Assembly: GCF_035083965.1 (NCBI RefSeq)
Contig: NC_089725.1
Coordinates: 30,079,925-30,143,924 of the forward strand
Length of the DNA: 64,000 nucleotides
Source: Branchiostoma lanceolatum
Taxonomy: Eukaryota > Chordata > Leptocardii > Amphioxiformes > Branchiostomatidae
Direction: 5' to 3'
This document shows, piece after piece, positions 1 to 11,828 of the stretch (positions are counted from its first letter, which is position 1; each line of letters begins with the position of its first letter). Position numbers and translations under genes: made by a program. Below the pieces are notes generated by a model that saw only the letters and a list, made by a program, of their open reading frames with translations, was not told the origin of the DNA and ran no database searches.

Positions 1-2448
1 CTTCTCTGGCCGACCAACTCCGTTATTCACCCTATTCTACAATACACACGGCCTCATCCACTCTCCCTACCAGCTTTTCCGCTTTAACGGCCTCTGCGTA
101 CACCAGGCCGCCTGATGTCCACCATGTTTGCTGGTGCCGCTTTTATGCACGATCGGTGCGTCACAAAACAGTATAACAACATATTCACATCAGAAAAGAA
201 AGAAATGATGAAGAGAATTAGCTCTTGAACCTTCCTGTCTTATTTGATCATCCAAGTATACATGTATGTGAATGAATGAACATATTCTTTTGATGTGCCA
301 ATTATGTCTCATCACATTACCGGCCTATTTGCTAATTCGATCATTGCCTATTCAGCGCCTCTCTGACCTATTCATTGACTATTAGACTGTTACTATTTAT
401 TCAGTATATGCTGTTTTGTTCTAAATTGTATTCGCTGTCTTGCATTTAGCATTGTATTGCCTATTATGTTTGGTGATGTACTGTGCACAATTCCTGTATC
501 TGCTGCCTGGTGCTCCACATTGCAATGTCTTGTTGCAAATTCAATCAAAGTCAAAGCGCCCGTTGTGATGGCCATAAAGAGTTCTAGAACCATAATGTCC
601 CACCTGGACCACAGAACATCATACCTAAAATGATCGAGAAACATCATTTTATGGTAGTGGACTAATTATATACAGAGTGTGCTACGGGACGATTTTATAT
701 TCTGGTTCTCTGTAAGCTCCGTCTGCCTCCTACACATGACTAGGACACAGCGCTTGTAAAGGCCGTTGATAGATGGTAGTGGACTGAAAGTTCACGCTTA
801 TTAATAGTTCGTGGTCATGATATCTGGGCAGGTTTGCCGTAATAAATCGGCGACCAGGTCGTAAAACAGAAGGCACTCTGGCTTGTCCACCTCCCCGCCA
901 GCCGTACTGACCCCCATCGCCGTAAACCGGGCCGGGGTTCGCGGTAAACTGGTGGGAGGACATCTCGCAGTGTTTAATACCATGCACAAGAAACGCTTCT
1001 TGCAATGCAGTGTCCACCACCTTTTTGTTTACTATTTTACATCAAACTTACGCCACAATTTGACACCAAGTAACAATTCTTCTGTAAACAAAAAACTTTT
1101 TGGAAGAGATGTATTTACAGTAGTCAGTAACTTTCTTTTTCCGTCGCCTAACAGCGGCTTGAATAATACAGGAGGATCCGCCCCTCTATGCGCCTAATAA
1201 CGCACCGTGTGTGATTAATGTAGCGACGCGGCTGCTACGGGAGGGCCGGCAGGCGACATTAGCCTCCACCAGGCCCTCCTACGGGCGTATGGATCGTAGA
1301 ATTTGGCAGAAAAGGGAATAATTAGCCAGTAGAGTCAGTCCACGATGAAGATCACATTTCGCCCGCGTAGTGGTATAACGGAGCCTGCAAATGAAACTCT
1401 GGCAAATATTCTCCCTATAGCCGGTGTAGTTTGTCTAGTAGAGACTACGGCGACGTTGCCGCGATGTATTCGGTGAAAGCAATTATGTTGCTCGCCGGAG
1501 CGAATTAAAGGGGCGGTGCCGACGCTTGTCGCTGATGATGGCTTTAATAACGTGTGACGCCAGCGTCTGACAGACGACAATATATCCTGTCGTCCAGGGA
1601 AACGGGAAAGAAACGAGGTCGCCCCCGCTTCCTTTTTACTTCGTTACTACTTGATAGTTAACTAAGGATGTTCATGTGTAATAATTGACTGTTCTACGCA
1701 TTGTGTATGTTCCCAATCAATAGTACAGGCACGACTGCAGGTAATACCTACATTAAGGGTGATCTAGAATTTACGAAAGCAGACCTACTTAAAGTAAGTA
1801 CATTAGGAAAGCTTAAGGCTGCTTCCTTCACGATAGGAATTCACAATGAATGACAGCTACAAGACTATAACTTCGTGTACCAACGAAGCTGTTCTGTTCC
1901 ATCGAAATACGGCTATGCCGGTTACGGACAAATACATAAAGATGTAGGAAAATACAGATACAGATACGTGTACAGGCATATACAGATACAGGTCTGTTGA
2001 CGGCGGTGCATCAACAAATTCCGGAAAGCAAATTCCAGGAGACACTACGTCAGATTATTACAGCCCATCTTTTCATCTCGAAATCCCACGAGATTAACGC
2101 AGCATGTAGCGTGTCTTCACCAAAACATCACAAGCAGATTCTGTGTTTGTAATCTCCTGGCTTTGAAGATCTAGAATTTGTCTTCCACACTAAAACTCTC
2201 CGTGTCCCGATCGTTTGCTAAAAGACAGCATCGCAATGAGTGGATGCATATCTGTCTGAATCATAATGAAGTGTGCGGTTTGTGTAGATCGTAAAATCGC
2301 TATATATGATCATTTTATGCAGCATCATAATCCCATTTAGACGTCCAATAACACGGGACGGTAATGAAATCCCCGTCGATAATGCGTCCTTTATGAGATC
2401 CCCGTGCGTAAAATCACATTTAACCGGGACGAGACAGCAACAAGCCTA

Positions 2449-3225
2449 TGGAGTTCATACACATATTTGGTTAAATACCATATTTTTGGAAGGCTGGATT
2501 TCTGTTTTGTTTTTCATTTGTCCATCTATAGTACGTGGTAGGGTCAGTATGTCCTGAACATTTCATCAGTCTGCAACATCGGGAAGGTAAAAAAATGAAA
2601 CATGCTTCCCAGATAATGTTTGTCCCATAGTTAAGCATCGAATAAGCTGGCATTGTCAAGTCGAGCTGAGCTGTCTGTCCGCGCTGAATTTAGCTTCTGG
2701 CACTCCCGAAGCTAACATAATAAATGTATTCTGTCATATCTGAAGCAACACATCAGCGTCTATGTCATCACAACTGACAGCATTATTATGCAGAATCGCT
2801 GAGAGATAATCTCAACACAGTAATGACGATCCCCTGACACGATGGAGGCTCATACACATACCATTTTTGAACGGATGGATTTTTGTTTTGTTTTTGACAT
2901 GCATTTGTCCTTCTGTCGTACGTGGTAGGGTCAATATCTGCTGAAAATTCTAGTCTGCAACATCGAGAAGGCAGAAAATTTAGTCCTCAAACATGCTTTT
3001 CAGATTTCCCCCCCATAGTTAAGCATTAGATAAGTTGGCATTGTTAAGCTGAGATCTCTCTGCGCATTTTGCTTCTGGCACCTCCCAACTCCAACACAAT
3101 AAATGTATTCTGTCATATCTGAAGCAGCACATCAGCGTCTATGTCATCACAACTGACAGCATGTTTATGCAGAGTCGCTCACAGATAATCTCAACACAGT
3201 AATGGGGATCCCCCGACACGACGGA
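2449..3225. repeat. Two-copy tandem duplication, about 395 bp unit
   Basis: Positions 2449-2843 and 2844-3225 are collinear copies. Both begin with a GGAG..CATACACAT block and share TACGTGGTAGGGTCA, CATAGTTAAGCAT and a long matched stretch around TGTATTCTGTCATATCTGAAGCA. Both end in an AACACAGTAATG..GATCCCC block. Small indels and substitutions separate them, so the duplication is not very recent. No coding content was recognised. Confidence 0.85.
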
Positions 3226-3561
3226 CCGATCAAAACAAGTCGGCACGAGCGGGTCTGGAGTACGTTCGGACGGTCTGGCAAATGTTCCCGCGGCGTTTTT
3301 ACCGGTCTGCGGGTTGGGTGACGAGTGAAAGGCAATGTTTTGTGACTCTTGCGGATTTTGCTTACAGAGACGATTTCTAGTTCAATTAATATTCATATTC
3401 CACAAAACATAATGGGAATACCTTTCCCCAGCCCTACCGATAGACAGCGCTAACAATATACACTGATGCTTTTGTGACCGGGTAAAATGGTCCTGGTATG
3501 GTAAGCCTTAGTACCCCATGTATGCTGACCTTTATGTCAACAAGCCGCGAATAAAAATCAA

Positions 3562-3595
3562 GCAAACAAACAAACAAACAAACAAACAAACAAGA
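3562..3595. repeat. (CAAA)n microsatellite
   Basis: A run of about eight CAAA units. Similar short CAAA runs occur near 32855-32890 and 25920-25955. Confidence 0.9.
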
Positions 3596-4437
3596 AGTAA
3601 ACAACAGTATAAAATTAAGGCGAGAGCTGGCCAAACAGGAAAAAAAGTGTTCAAAGCTTTATCTAATTCCAAATGATGGTTACCAAACGTTTTGGAAGCA
3701 AACTTACAAAATTAAGGCTAACTTCGCCTTTTCTGACCTATACACAGAATGATTCAAAGTAAATGAGACTGTAGCCTTAAGTTGTCAGGAATGTGGTTCA
3801 TGCGAGCCCACCTTTAACCCAACCGTGTCGATCCCAGTTCCGCCTGGTCTTCAACAAGCAGGTAAGACAAATGTCCCCATCCGAAAGGTTAAACGTGTTC
3901 CGCCGCCCCTGTCCTACCTGTTGTAGCAGGGGTCAATCCTGCCCGATCAGCCGCCGCATCAATCTTTTCAGGCCGGCGGCACGTGCGGCGTGTCGGCCCG
4001 CCGGGATCGCCGATAAATCACGGTCCAGTCTGTTTCCTAACCTGTCACTGTTAGACACATACATATGTAATAATTTACAGACGGTGAAACTAATTCGCAT
4101 ACTTGTATCATCACATTTAATCATCGAGTTCCACATACGTTCCTTATCCGTCATTGAATCACCGACTAACTTTCCAACATTTTTAACCAATAAAAACAAA
4201 AGGCTACTTGCAATCTATATAAAAAGTGCCAGGTGACGCTTTTCAACGACATCATATTCTTTTATAACATTGAATGCAATTCTCCGTATTGAATGCGGCC
4301 AAGGCTTCCCAAGTACTACTATATATCCACAGACCATTTCGATGGGAAAGACTTTAAATCAAAACAGGTATGGTTTAAACTTTGACCAGCTCACGCCGTG
4401 GCTGACATCTAGCAGATTTTTGTATGACTCGGGTTCT

Positions 4438-4662
4438 TTAACGTGATTTTGGAGGTGTGGCTCTCCTCAAACACGGAACCTCTGACTTTACGCCCCTTCC
4501 GTGAGGACGTACCTAACCTAAGCTAGGTTCTCAGTTTCACCCTAGTCGAGTGAGTTTAATGTGTATTTTCTGGAAAAAGGGCACAACATTGGGACCTACC
4601 AGGGATTCGAACCCAGAACCTCCAGATTCGAAGTCTAACCACAAGACTACCTCGCTACGTTC
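4438..4662 (-). mobile_element. tRNA-derived SINE, minus orientation (degenerate)
   Basis: Read on the minus strand, a tRNA-like head near 4660 carries a B-box-like GGTTCGAATCC core (plus strand GGGATTCGAACCC at about 4601-4613). It is followed by a body containing the reverse complement of GGAGGTGTGGCTCTCCTCAA. The same body follows the head in the better-preserved copy at 32060-32455. Substitutions make this an old insertion. Confidence 0.7.
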
Positions 4663-5424
4663 AAATGAAAATTCAGTGTAGAGACACACGAAGTAGAAGC
4701 GCGAGATAGACTTTTAAATGAAAACGGATATGTTTTAAACTGCTCACACTAAAGGGGACCCCCTAATCTTATCAATAAGTGTGGTTGGCTCTCATCAAAC
4801 CAGACTTTCACGTTTAATAGCCTCAGTAAAACAGGATCCTTACATCTACTTTCATATTATACCAAACGGCTTTCTGCAGCTCTCATGATCACGTGTAATA
4901 CGGTTTCTCTATCAGACTTCTTGGTGGACCTAAAGAATGTAACAATTGGATAAAATAGTCAGAGGATTTGGCCGGTCAGTGGAGAACAGATTTTTCCACA
5001 GAAGATGATAAAGTATGGCCGGCTGGCCCCTCGCAATTTTCTACTATCTTTCAAGCAACTCGCGGAGTCTGGTAGAGACTACCAATGTTTACAAAAGAGG
5101 AGTCCCACAGGGCGTACGAAGGAGAAACGTGAGATGGATGGGGAACTAACAAATATCAGCAACGTTTCCATTCGTTAGGATCACGGGGTCTCATCTTTTA
5201 CCGCTAATTACCTGTTTTGTTTTCTAAAGGCTTATCCCTTAATACTTTAATCCCTTCCAAGAGGGAACGGCGTCGAAGCGATAAATCATCATACTGGATT
5301 GGTCCACAGTAAGTAAATTCTATGGTTGCCGTGCTTTACAGACTACATATCTAATGCGACAGTGCGAATAGCATGATGGGCAAAAAAACAAGATGCTCAA
5401 ATTTTCAATCTAGGGACATCAAAC

Positions 5425-5504
5425 GTAGCCTGGAGTCTAGCCTTGTTAGCTTTGGCTCGCTCCCAACGCCGCTAGCCGCCAACAAGGCTGGACTCCAGGC
5501 TACC
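5425..5504. mobile_element. Snap-back inverted repeat (short MITE-like)
   Basis: The left arm GTAGCCTGGAGTCTAGCCTT pairs with the right arm ending CCAGGCTAC across about 80 bp. The arms are about 23 nt with one or two mismatches and a GC-rich loop. The TAGCCT terminus resembles those of the elements at 34823-34951 and 45089-45222. I could not identify a clean target-site duplication here. Confidence 0.65.
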
Positions 5505-8500
5505 ATATAAACGTTGTAACAAAAATTGAAGCGACAAAACGTGGTATAACAGACAATGCGTCCTTCATTTCTGTATTCAAGAAGTACAGAATGTGAATGT
5601 GTGGTAGTATAGTGTCACTAAAGCTACACTCAAGGCTACCAAATATGTGTTACTTTTACAACTTCATTCATGTTCACAATCGCAGAAAGGACACAAAAGT
5701 TCATGGTTTTGTCTGCTAAAAATCAATGCGCGCGCGGATGTCAACCATGAAATCTACTTGCTGTAGCCTTCCAGTGTTTGATTTAATAAGATGCATCCAA
5801 GGAGAGGAATCAGAACGGACAGGTAACTTGGCATGGGAAATTAAGAAACCTCAATTTTCAGTGCGGCACTTACGTGCGTTAGCCTTGATTATAATTATTT
5901 CATTAATTTTCATTAGATCGATGGCAAATAAGTTACGCATGACAGGTCTCTTTCCCTTCAAATACAAACGATTCCATTTGAATCCTCTGGAGCTATCAAA
6001 GCAAGAAAGAGGCAATAGCAAAGTTCTCCTATGTATTAAGTAACGAATCTACTGTCAAGATGAATATCCAAGCAGAAAAGTGGTTGAAAATCGTAACGTT
6101 TTCTGACCCACCCCCATTGAAAGCACCCCCAACTCTTTGCCGTCAGACAAGCCCCGCAATCACAAGACGTTGCGTCGAGGTAATTCCGAAATCACAAACG
6201 ACTAGTCTTATAGTCTCAGCAACGAAAAATAAAACCTTTGTTGCCTTTGGACAATACTATTTCTACCGTGACTACCGCCAGCACAACGTGAATTAAGAGT
6301 GAATGCACAAAACATGGGCAACAAAACAAGACTGGGGAGCAACTTCCATCAGAGTCCGAGACTTGTCCTGATTTGTTCAATGTGCTGAACTGTCCGACAT
6401 TCTTCTAGCCTTCCGATAGGTATTTCAAATTATTCAAGATCTATACCACCAAAAATAAGGAACGATCAAATCAAAGATTAGACGAGTGTCTTTTGGTCCT
6501 TACTTCATGATACCGAAACTGTAATCATGTCTACTGTGCTGAACGCTTATACAGTTATCCCTTAACACTTGGGACGATCATAAAAAAGGACAATAATCGG
6601 ATGGTCCTACCTGCCCAAACCTTTCGGAGTAGCCTTGTCGCTACCAGACTATACAGGACAACATCGCTGGAACTGGCATTACATTTGGGGCTGTCACTCA
6701 ATCCCATGAAGAGATTCTGTATGCAAATCACAATGATTCTAATTTGATTAATTCCGTAAGCCCGTTTCTCATTACAGTATGCAAAGCAGCACATTGTTCT
6801 TAGGTGGGAAAAAGAAAGATGCCTTAAAGAGCACTAGTGTTTACAGTGCAGGTAGTTTATTTTTTTCCGGCAGATGAAAACCGCCGATTTCCAGACGTAT
6901 AGCTAGGGGCGTACGGATACGAGTAGATCCGCCATAACGGAGCACAAGATAACAGTCGAGTCCCCCGGCGATATCGATGAAGAAGGTTTGATCTACTTTC
7001 TGGACGAATTAACTAATTAGGTAACTAAAATAACTCATGTAACGTAATTTGAATTGGCATGATGGCAGAGCTAACTTCCACGCTCTAAAACAATTGACAT
7101 AGTCCTATACCACCCTATATACTCCTTATTCCTACATCTTAACAAAGTAGTGTGATGGGCTTCACTTATCTCTTGATTAGGTTTTAAGGTATACTTTAGA
7201 CGATAAGAGTGATCACAAGCGCACATTCGGCGAATGGTAGTCTTCTTCATTCAATTCTAGGGCTAAACATAATAATATCCCCTTACGTTTTGAAACAGTG
7301 AAACCTGAGCGAAAGGGCTGTTCAAACAAAAAGTCGGAAATTGAAACATTTATCCTATTAACCCCATTTTAAACCCAATCAAAAGAGAGCAACGTACAAC
7401 CGCGGTCCTCTGAAATGAATGACACAGTAGGACATAGTAGAAATACAAGAGATATCACAAACTAATTAGTAGGTCTCCTCTGAAAACACGTGTCTTGGAT
7501 TACAACAGACTCTACATCCTTATCTCTTTGCTTGTTCTCGCGTTTGACTTTGAGTCTGACATTCATTATCCCGATTTAAGAGCACTTACCCGCTCGTCGC
7601 GCACTTGATAATGTCCTTGCCTTCTCTGATGGATGGGTCCCCTGCGTCGCAACAATCACATCCGAAAAAGAGTTCTCCTGTCAAAACATGATCGATTCCC
7701 ACCGCCGGCAAACCCTGCCGGACTAGGAGGTAATTGTGGACCAAACCTGCATTCTTTTTGATAACACAAAACGTTCTCTATTGGGGCCTTCCGGCATCGG
7801 CCGATTGAAACAAAGGTCCGTGGTTGTAAGGGAATGGAACGGTGTATGGGAAGACAGCTTGTATTGTTGTTAAGCACATGTTTTGTCATTCCTTCCACTT
7901 TGTGGTGCCTTCTAGTAAACATAACCGTTCGTCCAATGAAGCAACCAAGGTGGAAGAGGAGAGAGGTGTTTGTTGGAAAGGAGAAGAAATAGAAATGTGA
8001 TGTTAATTCTGCGATAAAGAAGCAATAAAGGAAGCAGGCGGCACGGATTGAACCTGCACACTTTCAGCACCGTGGACAGTGCATGGTACTAGTAGTAGTC
8101 ATATCTGCAGAATCAGAGAAGAAAAATCGAAGTCGAGGGACTACTTTTTTCACTTATTCTTTTGTTCTACGCCAAGTGTAAAGACATACAGTTGACAGCA
8201 GTGATGAGGGCTCCCCAACCTTGATACCAATGGATAAGCCGCTGTGCTCATGTATGATGTCCCATGTATGAAATCTGTAAAAGGCCTCACAAACAGTGAA
8301 AAAATATCATACTGAAAAAGCCACTCTGAAGTGAGCGACAAGACAATAATCCGATAAGTATAATACAAAGGTTATCAGTCGATGATTAGTTGAATTATGT
8401 TACTAATGGGAAAATTGATAAGAATCTACATAACTGGATGATAAATCTCCCTAAGATGAAGTGTCCACGGTTCGTAATTCCGGGCTGCGCGCACGCGACA

Positions 8501-9317
8501 TTGCGCGCTGGTCCCTAACCACCGCTGCCGCGAGGTATTCACTATACTGCATATGGGGACCTATTCTTCGATTGGTTTCGACCAAAGGGCTAGGAGTGTC
8601 CGGGAGTTTTAACGCTGCGAAGGGATGGATACGTTGATGAAGGTTAGACATCCAGACAATAAGATTTGCAAAGTAACAGTTACTAAAGCAACTGGATAGA
8701 ATTTGTCGGTGTTCCATCGTGTGTCTACCAGTACCTGTTTATTCAGCCTGTTATTCTCTGGCGGTCAGTCACTGAAGAAAGACAGGGGATGCTACCTGAA
8801 ACGTCTAGAAGTTTCTAAATCTTATCCTTGCGCATCTGATAGATGATTTATGTTTCCATCTGAGCGAACAATGCCATTCGACATATAAAGGGAAAACTGT
8901 AGGGAATTGATATCAGTGTTGATGTAGTTTCCTTTGGTGCCAACCGAGGGTAATAAATCTGGCAACACGTCTTTATCTTGTCCAGAAATGGACACTTCGT
9001 GTAAATTATGACATCCCTGTAGGCTATACTAGCAGATGTTACAGGTAGACACAAGACGGTACAAGACGTTGTGATAAGAGGAAGGTTGAAATATGATAGG
9101 TGTTATTTAACATTCTTGAGCAAATATGTGTCAAGTGGTAGGACAGTCTAAAACATCATCAGCCAAAGTATGTATCTAGGAACGGTATCAAGTTATGAAA
9201 TAACGACTAGCGTACGATTTAGGTTATCTGGCTATTGGATCACCTGACTATTGGATCCCCTAAACAGATATATCATTAAGATCCATGACTTCTAGAGTTA
9301 TGCGGCTCACAAACACA

Positions 9318-9343
9318 CATCCACACACACACACACACACACG
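9318..9343. repeat. (CA)n microsatellite
   Basis: A short uninterrupted CA run just upstream of a GC-richer segment. Confidence 0.9.
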
Positions 9344-9867
9344 CACAGACCTCAAAATATCAAACTTCTTGGCAAAGGTAACCTTTTTGGCGAAGGTACA
9401 CATTCTTGAAAATAGTCAGTTCGGATCTACATAGCGTGGAGTGTCCCTGCCGTCCGGTATCTCGTGGGAGGGGGGCGCTCCCACCGGACCCTCCATTAGC
9501 CTTGAGATCGGTCCTAATCTTTCTATCAATCAGATATGAAAACATAAATCCACAGATCGCAGGACAGGAATGGATGTTCTCCGCTGCAGCTTTTCCTCCT
9601 GAACGGTGGAGAAATTGTTTCGTTTCGTGACAGGCTGTGTTTCGGTGTCGCCAGTGTGCCTGAGGGACGCATCGGGAGATCACGGCACTGTTGAACACCA
9701 TTTATCAACTTTGATGTTTGCTTGCATCTTGAAAGTTCATCTGGGTCAGTAGTAGCCTTTACCAGTCTCCGCGGGTCGCTGGGAAAATAGTAGAATTGGC
9801 CAAATAGAGTGAACTGTATGAAGGGAGTCGGCTACGGAGATAGGGTCCAATACCCTCGATGGCCAAA

Positions 9868-9925
9868 GTCTCCCGGCAAATATTCTCCATATAGCCGGCG
9901 CGGTTAGTCTGGTAGAGACTAGGCC
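9868..9925. repeat. Dispersed motif ending TAGTCTGGTAGAGACTA
   Basis: A block of the form GGCAAATATTCTCC, then about 15 nt, then TTAGTCTGGTAGAGACTA recurs at about 1385-1445, 5035-5090 (tail only), 9868-9925 and 62905-62955. Its tail is semi-palindromic (TAGTCT..AGACTA). It is probably the end of a transposable element. The family is not known to me. Confidence 0.6.
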
Positions 9926-10980
9926 AGTAGCTTCGTTATAAAGAACGGTAGTGGGGAGGGGGGCATTATGGTCGAACAGCTTGGCGGCACATTGTGTACG
10001 AACGTTTGGCTTGACGGTATGACTACATTAAAATCAACGTCATCACCAGAAACATTTTTCGCTCCGCGAAGTACAGTCTCGTGAAAACCAAACTTAACCT
10101 TGGCCTGAACATGTTACTGTTTAAAAAATGCCGCCAAAATGCTCACTGCTATGATTGTCGTCTGATTGGGTGTGCTTCCTTTTGCGTTCGCATAGACAAA
10201 CATGTCGAAGCCCGTTCTCATTCGAGTTTAGATTTAAATATAGGCTTTGTTATCATTACGTTCTACTGTCTTATACGACGTTACTTTGCCTTAAGTATGC
10301 TCAATTTCTGACAAAGCAGTCAAACAAGTGAAGCAGAGAAGGTAACGTTAGTTGGTCACTGTGGCATCAAGTTAATGCACCCTTAACTGCAAGGATGTTT
10401 TTGATATTTCATTAACAGACTAACTAGATGGATATTGAATGGATTTTTTGTTGTTTTAAGTAGACAATACTATATCTAGGGAATAACTTACCCTGGAAGT
10501 GGTTTCAATGGGATTAATAAGCTACCCTAGAACTGGATTAAGTGGGATTGAGATTTATCTATTTTTATTAACTTTTATAAACACCAACTTTGAGCAGAGG
10601 ACTCAACTCAACATTACAAGATATAGTATTGCAAAAGTTTGTTCTTTTTCCATTTCAATAAATTATAGAATTCAAAAACATCCATAGCTAGATATTCATA
10701 CAGAATTATCACTTATCACAAACAGTAGCAGCACAAACTTCTCAAACCTTCATCATATCCATAAACCTTATTACCACAAAAAATAGAATCTCTGGAAAAT
10801 TTCTGTCAGAGGATATGGAACACAGTCTGACTTTGCTCATGCTACATGTAATTCCTTAAAGTTTGATTGTCAAAAGGCCTATGGGAAAAATAGCATCAAT
10901 ACTGCTAAAACGAATCCATGAGTATACCTCTTTCTGACTGCCGACAGGCTATATATGTAATGTAATCTAACTTTATAGTT

Positions 10981-11190
10981 ATCAATAGCAACCTCTATTA
11001 ACACTAATCCGCCTGGTTACATAAATCTGCCACTTTGAAATACAGTGTGTTTGAGAGATCTCTAGTGCAGCACCCCCAGGTATGCACAGTTTGAATATAC
11101 AGGATTGCATTATACTGGGGGACATCGGGTTGGAGATCTGTTTCAATGCATTTTATCAGAGATGTAGAATTATGTACCCCGGTAGGATTA
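10981..11190. mobile_element. Dispersed repeat, uninterrupted copy
   Basis: About 210 bp matching 44905-45088 plus 45223-45250. Shared blocks include GCAGCACCCCCAGGTATGC and GGAGATCTGTTT / GTAGATCTGTTT. In this copy the sequence around GAATTATGTACC (11167-11178) is continuous, whereas the 45-kb copy is split there by an inserted MITE. No open frame is visible. Confidence 0.8.
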
Positions 11191-11275
11191 GATGTTAGTA
11201 GATGCTACGCCAAAAAAAAGGTACTCAAGCAACTGGATATGATTTTGAAACATCTATGATTTAGTAGATGTTAGT

Positions 11276-11828
11276 TGTTCTAGGGAACAAAGCCTGACTT
11301 AATCTGTGCAAGTTTTTCAAAGTCTGGCTTGTAGAGTTTGTTGAGCAGCTAAGGCAGCTCTATGACGCAGCCCCTGTCTTCGCCTGAACCTAACCCTAAC
11401 ATACATGTACATGTAGGAGCATTAGACCATAGGGCATCGGACATACCTTAGGGCAGACGCCATGGAGTCAGGTTATGCTAGGGAACATAGCCTGACTTAA
11501 TCTGTGCCAGTTTTTCAAAGTCCGGCTTGTAGAGTTTGTTGAGAAGCTAAGCTCTATGACGCAGCCCCTGTCTTCCCCTAACCCTAACATAGGAGCATCA
11601 GACCATAGAGGCATCGGGCAAAGGGCAGACCCCACGGAATTAAGATGTGCTAGGGAACATAGCCTGACTTAATATTTGCAAGCTTTTCAAAATGCGGCTT
11701 GAGTTTATTGAGCAGCTGGGGTAGTTCTAGGATGCAGCCCCTGTCTTTCCCTAAACCTAACCCTAACATAGGAGCATTAGACCATATGGGCATCGGGCAA
11801 AGGGCAGACCCCACGGAATTAAGATGTG
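11276..11828. repeat. Three tandem partial copies of the JmjC last exon
   Basis: Three units of about 175-195 bp (starting near 11276, 11474 and 11648) directly abut the genuine last exon at 11829. Each contains about 95 bp homologous to the 3' end of that exon, including its stop region (AGCCTGACTTAATCTGTG... to CAGCCCCTGTC). Beyond that point the exon homology stops and each unit continues with a (CCCTAA)2-like telomere-type motif and an AGACCATAGGGCATCGG block. The copies have substitutions and small deletions, and none continues the full exon reading frame. Confidence 0.85.
11704..11709 (-). terminator. Candidate poly(A) signal AATAAA for the JmjC gene
   Basis: Plus-strand TTTATT reads AATAAA on the minus strand, about 120 nt past the JmjC stop codon. 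It lies inside the third decayed copy of the last exon. There the genuine exon has GTTTGTTGAG and the copy has GTTTATTGAG, so a point difference in the copy creates the hexamer. Confidence 0.45.

Larger units (their letters stand above)
1..11275. other. Gene-free interval with scattered repeats
   Basis: I found no convincing exon here on either strand. All open frames are short, and none shows a domain motif or a chain of frame-compatible exons. What can be seen is repeat debris: a tandem duplication at 2449-3225, a SINE at 4438-4662, a snap-back element at 5425-5504, several copies of a dispersed 50-60 bp motif, simple repeats near 3562 and 9318, and a dispersed element at 10981-11190. A GC-rich patch at about 3930-4030 stands out from its AT-rich surroundings. 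It could be a regulatory element or an unrecognised first exon, but nothing in it decides this. Confidence 0.6.

Noticed and set aside
3793-4236. 147-residue open frame on the plus strand
   Set aside because: It has no recognisable domain or codon signature and crosses a GC-rich patch into AT-rich sequence. Treated as chance.
11385-11600. Chromosome end (telomere)
   Set aside because: Only two CCCTAA units occur per copy, embedded in single-copy and repeated DNA with genes on both sides of the interval.
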